From positions 1 through 19,393 of the forward strand of contig USAT01000030.1 in the NCBI GenBank assembly GCA_900552725.1: 19,393 nt of DNA, read 5' to 3'. Below, piece after piece: positions 15,740 to 19,393 of the stretch; the first letter of the stretch is position 1; every line of letters begins with the position of its first letter. The stretch is from an uncultured Eubacteriales bacterium. Lineage in GTDB: Bacteria > Bacillota > Clostridia > Oscillospirales > Oscillospiraceae. The notes under the pieces were generated by a model, which was given only the letters and a program-made list of their open reading frames with translations, searched no databases and was not told the DNA's origin. The position numbers and the translations under genes were made by a program.

Positions 15740-15819
15740 TGTTAACCCATTTTATAGGGGCTAAAAATGGGTTAACAGAGCAAAATGGGTGAGCAAATGG
15801 GTTAACAAATGGGTTAACA
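15740..15819. repeat. Array of AAATGGGTTAAC repeats (iteron-like)
   Basis: The unit AAATGGGTTAACA occurs at 15765-15777, 15795-15807 and 15807-15819, with a degenerate copy (AAATGGGTGAGCA) at 15783-15795. Starts are 18, 12 and 12 bases apart. One inverted copy lies at 15740-15752. The inverted copy and first direct copy form a perfect 13-bp stem (15741-15753 with 15764-15776) around a 10-base loop. A TCTGG/CCAGA hairpin is just upstream (15721-15735). The array looks like a protein-binding site cluster: integrase arm sites, replication iterons or an operator. It is not CRISPR, as there are no spacers. Confidence 0.75.
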
Positions 15820-16045
15820 CGCGAGACGAATTTGTCGCCTTTTCCGGCAGGTGTGAAGCGATATTGCCGCACGCTGAGCGGCAATAACTCCTCTGGCCGA
15901 ATTTGCCTTAATATGATAAAATATAACTGTGGGAAAATGGTTATGAATCGTTTGTAAGGATGGTGCGCTGCTACTGGAAAACTGGTGATATCGAGTATGT
16001 GAGACATGGTATACGGCAGAGAAAAAGGAGTATAAAACTTTAGCT
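15820..16045. other. Gene-free accessory spacer with hairpin
   Basis: No convincing gene is seen. A 9-bp hairpin (15862-15870 with 15878-15886) lies here, as does the first copy of a 25-bp direct repeat (15941-15965). After that repeat the sequence weakly resembles the leader and first codons of the DUF5348 gene at 17595 (GAAAACTGG against GAAAACAGG) but has no usable frame, so it may be a decayed copy. A long minus-strand open frame across 15459-16007 runs antisense through rpsI and is probably chance. Confidence 0.45.
15941..15965 (+). repeat. 25-bp direct repeat, copy A
   Basis: The 25 bases starting TTATGAATCG and ending AAGGATGGTG are identical to 17563-17587, and the preceding bases (GGGAAAA) are also shared. 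The two copies, 1622 bases apart, bracket the ATPase gene with its promoter and terminator. Confidence 0.85.
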
Positions 16046-16080
16046 ATAAGAAAAGCACCTCTTGTGAGATGCCTTCTTAT
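16046..16080 (-). terminator. Terminator of the ATPase gene
   Basis: On the minus strand a long stem starts ATAAGAA, continues through GCATCTC paired with GAGGTGC (one G-T pair), and ends in CTTTTCTTAT. It begins 16 bases after the ATPase stop. Confidence 0.7.
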
Positions 16081-16095
16081 ACGATTTGAAGTTAT

Positions 16096-17319
16096 TTAGA
16101 TCAGATTGCTCGGAATAAAACAGTTATCCGCATCAATCGGTATCGGCTCCTCGCACATGCAGATAATACCGCCATTGCCACGCTTTAAGGAAGCCTTATC
16201 AATGACATTGTATTTTTTGACTTCACGGCGGTCGGGTGCAGCGCTCTTTTTGATTTCCAACGGATGGATGACATTGTTTTCCTCAACAAACACATCAATC
16301 TCTTTTGCGTTGGAGTCTCGGAAGTAGGTGATGTTCACCTTGGACTTTGCATAGGCGTAGTTCTTGACAAGCTCCATCACAACATAGTTCTCGTAGTAAT
16401 GACCGCTTGCGGCGCCGTTACGCAGCGTATCCGGCGTCAACCACATGGAAAGATACGCGCAAAGCCCCGTATCGCAGAAATACAGCTTCGGCGTTTTGCT
16501 GAGGCGTTTCAGTTCATTGTTGGAATAGGGGGCCAACAGATAAATGATGTGCAGTCCCACAAGAATTTTCAGCCACTCTTTTGCGGTACTCGGAGCGATG
16601 TCGGCAGATTCGGCCAGCGTTGTATAATTGACCTGCTCCGAAACAAGGGAGGCACAGCCCACAAGAAATTTGCGGAAACGGACGGCGTCAGTAATGCCGC
16701 CAGCCTCGGTAGCATCACGCATCAGGTAGGTGTCGATATAGGAATTGAAATACTCCTGTCTGAGTTCGTCATCCACCCCCTGTACCTGTGGCATACCGCC
16801 CTCCCAAATGTGATGGAATACCTGAACCACATCATTTTTCGGAAGCTTTCGTTGCCTTGCCTGTAAGGTAGCCAGCGAGAAATCTAAATCCGTATCGAAC
16901 ACAAGCCCTGCTTTTTCTCTTGCGGACAGACTATACAGCTCCAAGATGCCGATTCTTCCGGCGAGGGTCTCACGTACTCTTTTCATCATATTGTACTGCT
17001 GCGAACCGGTCAGCCAAATGAGACCTTTTTCGTCGCTCTCATCGCAAATGATTTTGATCTGCTCGAACAGCTCCGGCGCTTTCTGCACCTCATCTATGAG
17101 AATTGGCGGTTTATAGGTCTGAAAGAACAGCACAGGGTCAGACTGTGCAAGCTCTCTCGCCATGGTGTTGTCCATCGTGACGTAGGTCCTGTCACTCTCT
17201 GCTAAATGTTTCAGCATGGTTGTTTTGCCAACCTGCCTTGCGCCGGTAACAAGGATAACCTTGAAAAAGTCATTGAGCTTCAAGAATTTTCGCTCAAGCT
17301 CCCGTGTGATATATGCCAT
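16096..17319 (-). CDS. AAA-type ATPase with DUF4143 and nuclease-like C-terminus
   Basis: The protein has 407 residues from ATG 17319, chosen for its AAGGAGGCG site; an in-frame extension upstream covers the promoter. Residues about 20-150 are an AAA_14 ATPase core: Walker A TGARQVGKTT (25-34), Walker B PILIDEVQ (72-79) and sensor WLTGSQ (102-107). DUF4143 follows: DTYLMRD near 196, a winged-helix-like region YTTLAESADIAPSTAKEWL (232-250), and FCDTGLCAYL. The C-terminus has a PD-(D/E)XK-like pattern, Glu310, EIDV (340-343) and LEIKKS (354-359). Members of this family (COG1373) are frequent in mobile or defence-rich regions, and their function is not well established. It has its own promoter and terminator and lies between exact direct repeats, so it looks like an inserted cassette. 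Confidence 0.88.
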   Translation of the reverse strand: MAYITRELERKFLKLNDFFKVILVTGARQVGKTTMLKHLAESDRTYVTMDNTMARELAQSDPVLFFQTYKPPILIDEVQKAPELFEQIKIICDESDEKGLIWLTGSQQYNMMKRVRETLAGRIGILELYSLSAREKAGLVFDTDLDFSLATLQARQRKLPKNDVVQVFHHIWEGGMPQVQGVDDELRQEYFNSYIDTYLMRDATEAGGITDAVRFRKFLVGCASLVSEQVNYTTLAESADIAPSTAKEWLKILVGLHIIYLLAPYSNNELKRLSKTPKLYFCDTGLCAYLSMWLTPDTLRNGAASGHYYENYVVMELVKNYAYAKSKVNITYFRDSNAKEIDVFVEENNVIHPLEIKKSAAPDRREVKKYNVIDKASLKRGNGGIICMCEEPIPIDADNCFIPSNLI

Positions 17320-17359
17320 ACGCGCCTCCTTGTTTTTAGGAAAATCTATGGTCAATCGT

Positions 17360-17388
17360 ATTTTATCGTAGTTTTCCTGCTTCGTCAA
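17360..17388 (-). promoter_or_regulatory. Promoter of the ATPase gene
   Basis: On the minus strand TTGACG (17383-17388) and TAAAAT (17360-17365) are separated by 17 bases. The promoter lies about 40 bases upstream of the start codon. Confidence 0.65.
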
Positions 17389-17512
17389 GAGAATATGCGC
17401 ATGATGGATTTTGACGTGCCTGTAAATATTCGGGAGGTCTATAGTGGGCGGAGGTTTATCTCGGCAGCAGGCAAAATCCCTCATCAGAATTGAGATACCC
17501 CCTCACGAAGCC

Positions 17513-17541
17513 CTGCGGTGCTCTGGTGAGCCACACCGCAG
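17513..17541 (+). promoter_or_regulatory. Hairpin upstream of the DUF5348 gene
   Basis: CTGCGGTG (17513-17520) pairs with CACCGCAG (17534-17541) around a 13-base loop that contains a further TGG/CCA pairing. There is no T-run, so it is more likely a leader or processing hairpin than a terminator. Nothing else recognisable lies in 17389-17562. Confidence 0.4.
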
Positions 17542-17562
17542 AGTTGGACTATGGGGAAAAGA

Positions 17563-17587
17563 TTATGAATCGTTTGTAAGGATGGTG
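17563..17587 (+). repeat. 25-bp direct repeat, copy B
   Basis: Identical to 15941-15965. This copy directly precedes the DUF5348 start and contains its AAGGATG ribosome binding site, so the repeat is native to this gene's leader. Confidence 0.85.
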
Positions 17588-17594
17588 TAGTGTC

Positions 17595-17807
17595 ATGAAA
17601 ACAGGAACCCTTATATATGACCCAATGATGAATCGCATTGATGTCCGGTATGCAGACGGAAGCAGCTACGGCGGTCTGCATTGCGGGACAACGTTGGAAG
17701 CGTTCTACAATGGCGAGTGGATACCCACGCGAATTGAATGTGCAGACGACTGGTACCTTGTTGGGATACCACAAGAATCGCTGTACGGACTACAAGCAAG
17801 AATATAA
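17595..17807 (+). CDS. DUF5348 family protein
   Basis: The protein has 70 residues from ATG 17595, with AAGGATG 12 bases upstream. It matches small proteins found in integrative and conjugative elements of Firmicutes: MKTGTLIYDP at the start, a VRYADGSSYGGLHCGTTLE core, then the WIPTRIE and DWYLVGI motifs. Its function is unknown; a compact all-beta fold is likely. It is followed 78 bases later by a conserved element protein on the same strand. The assignment rests on recognition of the sequence pattern, not a search. Confidence 0.75.
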   Translation: MKTGTLIYDPMMNRIDVRYADGSSYGGLHCGTTLEAFYNGEWIPTRIECADDWYLVGIPQESLYGLQARI

Positions 17808-17885
17808 TAGTTAGATGCTGAAGGCGGTCTCTTTACAACAGGGACTGCCTTATTTTTATGTCACACCCAGAAGGAGGAAAACGCC

Positions 17886-18641
17886 ATGCCAAAATGCTTG
17901 CTCAAATACCAGTGGGTCAAGCTGCCCCGTGCGCACTTGCCTGTCGGCAAGGGGATCATGGGCTATTGGACGAAGCTGGCCTCCAGATCAGCATTCCGCA
18001 AGGGGCAGGCACATTATTGCGGTTATACGAATGATGTGATACCCGGCATGTGGTCAGGTGGCATGGTAGGCTTGAAGAGCATCTTGGACGTCAAAAGCCG
18101 ATCAGCGGCTTTTGAGATCATGGAAGAACTCCAACGTTTTGGTTTTCTTCGATATACATTGGATGCCAGAACGAAGAAACTGGAGTACGCCATTACAGAC
18201 TGGGTCGTGAAGTGCTCTGGCGCCGAATGCACAGGAGGTGCCGTCTATGCTACCGAGGGATATGGCTTTCTCTGCCTACCGCGCAGTATTACACAGCGGC
18301 TGGTAGAGCAGGACTATACATTCGATGAGTCAGACGCATGGCTGGATCTCTGGTGTCACACAACGTGGCTGGATGCTCATAATGTATTCTCCTGTTTAGC
18401 ACCTGCCGTTCAGTACGGGAAAACGGGTGCTGTTTTAACTCTGGAAACCCTGGGACAGCGCTGGGGCTGGGAAAAGACTAAGGTATGGAGATTTTTTCAA
18501 AGGCATGGGGATGCTTTCTCTCTGTACCGTCTGCCCGGTTCCTACGGCTGCCTCATTTTCAACAAACTGTATCCTACAGATACAGAGGTTTCACTGCCTT
18601 CCTATATGTCCGGACACATTCCGGAACCAGTATTCCTGTAG
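17886..18641 (+). CDS. Conserved integrative-element protein with altered C-terminus
   Basis: The protein has 251 residues from ATG 17886 with AGAAGGAGGAAAAC upstream. It belongs to a family often found next to sigma factors in Firmicute integrative elements. Features: a basic N-terminus, KGIMGYWTKLASRSAF, GLKSILDVKSRSAAFEIMEEL (helix-turn-helix-like), DWVVKCSGAEC, a GYGFLCLPRSIT segment, then LETLGQRWGWEKTKVWRFF, which reads as a winged-helix DNA-contact region. No function is established to my knowledge; DNA binding is inferred. The last 15 or so residues are an out-of-frame reading of the next gene (see the truncated zinc-finger entry), so the original end has been lost by a deletion. Confidence 0.65.
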   Translation: MPKCLLKYQWVKLPRAHLPVGKGIMGYWTKLASRSAFRKGQAHYCGYTNDVIPGMWSGGMVGLKSILDVKSRSAAFEIMEELQRFGFLRYTLDARTKKLEYAITDWVVKCSGAECTGGAVYATEGYGFLCLPRSITQRLVEQDYTFDESDAWLDLWCHTTWLDAHNVFSCLAPAVQYGKTGAVLTLETLGQRWGWEKTKVWRFFQRHGDAFSLYRLPGSYGCLIFNKLYPTDTEVSLPSYMSGHIPEPVFL

Positions 18642-18910
18642 GTACTTTGGCAAATTCCAAGCTGCGCAAGCTTCGATACCAAGCCCACCATTACTTCAAT
18701 CAACTATACTGCAGCGGGCTCATGAGTAAGCAAGAGGCGTATCTGTGGTTGGCGGAATTGCTGCAGATACCTCCTTCGGAGGCGCATATCGGTTTACTGG
18801 GCGAGTATTACTGCGGCGAAGTTATCAAAGAGAGCAAAAGGCTTCTGGCACAGGGGAACAGGATGCATGCGGCCGAGTCCCATTTCTCTGAGGGAGGCGC
18901 GGTGTCATGA
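18602..18910 (+). pseudogene. Zinc-finger (DUF3268-like) protein, N-terminus lost
   Basis: The reading frame, offset from the gene before, resembles the C-terminal part of DUF3268 zinc-finger-containing proteins: YVRTHSGTSIPVGTLANSKL, then YFNQLYCSGLMSKQEAYLWL, AHIGLLGEYYCGEVI and KESKRLL. The N-terminal zinc-ribbon half (paired CxxC motifs) that should precede it is absent. The frame instead runs back out of phase into the preceding gene, so a deletion near 18580-18605 fused the two genes in different frames. No start codon with a ribosome binding site precedes the homologous part. The stop overlaps the start of the sigma-factor gene (ATGA at 18907-18910). Confidence 0.65.
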
Positions 18911-19393
18911 CCCTTACTCAAGATCAGCAGAAGCTCGTAGAAGAGAATATGGGACTTGTGGGAAAGGTTATTAAAGACAAGCTACATGGACTCGACCAGC
19001 TCAGGTTCTTTACCTATGACGATCTGTATCAAATCGGCTGCATCGGACTGTGCAAAGCGGCGAGCAGTGATAAAGGCGGCTGCTTTTCGACCTTTGCATA
19101 TCGACTGATCTGGAACGAGATATGCTCAGCGTTGATCTATGCAAATCGACGCGCCGGCAGAGAATGTGAACTGGTCCCAGAGATACTCGATGTTCGGCAG
19201 CAGGAGAAGGAATACAGTGATCTGCATTCGGTTTTGGGCAAAATCGAGGCGGAAGCCACTGACGCGATGGCCAAGGGGATCCGTGCGATCCGGCTCAATG
19301 CCGAGGGCTATTCCTGCGCGGAGATCGGACAGGTATTAGGAGAAAGCGCCAAATGCGTTGCTGCGCGAATCTCCCGTACCAGAAAATACCTTA
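18907..19393 (+). CDS. Sigma-70-like factor of mobile-element type, 3' end cut by window
   Basis: The frame opens at ATG 18907, overlapping the preceding stop by four bases, and runs off the window after 162 codons. Residues about 8-80 fit sigma region 2: LVEENMGLVGKVI, FTYDDLYQIGCIGLCKAA and CFSTFAYRLIWNEI. Residues about 128-162 fit region 4: IRLNAEGYSCAEIGQVLGES followed by ARISRTRKYL, a helix-turn-helix for the -35 element. It resembles small sigma-like proteins carried by conjugative elements, which may control element genes. No relaxase, coupling protein or integrase is seen in the window. Confidence 0.82.
   Translation, partial: MTLTQDQQKLVEENMGLVGKVIKDKLHGLDQLRFFTYDDLYQIGCIGLCKAASSDKGGCFSTFAYRLIWNEICSALIYANRRAGRECELVPEILDVRQQEKEYSDLHSVLGKIEAEATDAMAKGIRAIRLNAEGYSCAEIGQVLGESAKCVAARISRTRKYL

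Noticed and set aside
15740..15819. CRISPR array
   Set aside because: The repeats are 12-13 bases, adjacent or overlapping, with no unique spacers and no cas genes.
15459..16007. Minus-strand open frame of 182 codons overlapping rpsI
   Set aside because: A third of it is antisense to rpsI, it crosses the rpsI terminator and the repeat array, and it has no ribosome binding site or recognisable domain.
17886..18910. Programmed frameshift joining the element protein to the zinc-finger frame
   Set aside because: No slippery heptamer is seen near the frame switch at 18575-18605, and the zinc-ribbon half is absent. A deletion explains both facts.

Overview
The window comes from a moderately high-GC, low-redundancy bacterial chromosome that looks like a gut Clostridia member of the Oscillospiraceae type (Flavonifractor/Lawsonibacter/Oscillibacter-like). 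The grounds are AGGAGG-type ribosome binding sites, the rplM-rpsI pair, lipoprotein and ABC-transporter sequences typical of that group, and an element of DUF5348/sigma-factor type that is common in those genomes. The genus is an inference; there is no rRNA in the window.

Layout. (1) 1-2877: a minus-strand pair, a KdgT-family permease followed by a window-edge partial acetolactate decarboxylase, transcribed divergently from a PucR/CdaR-type regulator. (2) 2878-9006: terminators, then a complete minus-strand oligopeptide ABC importer operon, oppB-oppC-oppD-oppF-oppA, driven by a well-formed promoter near 9145-9173 with a hairpin-rich leader. (3) 9446-10681: an AraC-family regulator with two successive AraC DNA-binding domains, divergent from opp. 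(4) 10728-13086: arginine deiminase followed by a TIGR00300 (LOR/SDH, ornithine cyclodeaminase-type) protein. (5) 13272-14535: a GNAT acetyltransferase and a TtcA-family tRNA thiolase, divergent from (6) 14763-15612: rplM-rpsI with a consensus promoter, a possible L13 leader and a strong terminator. (7) 15613-19393: an accessory, lower-GC region. It holds an array of AAATGGGTTAAC repeats, an AAA/DUF4143 ATPase with its own promoter and terminator, a DUF5348 protein, a conserved integrative-element protein, a truncated zinc-finger protein and the start of a sigma-70-like factor. It looks like the left end of an integrative element placed just after rpsI; no integrase or relaxase lies inside the window.

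The most striking observation is that the substrate-binding protein OppA (3117-4907) is circularly permuted. After a normal lipoprotein signal peptide it starts with what is normally the C-terminal half of the SBP_bac_5 fold, runs to the usual C-terminus, then continues without a break into the usual N-terminal half and stops at the lobe hinge. Every family landmark is present, in rotated order. The other notable points are the ATPase cassette between two exact 25-bp direct repeats, the repeat array beside rpsI, the tandem-HTH AraC protein, and a deletion fusion in the mobile region.
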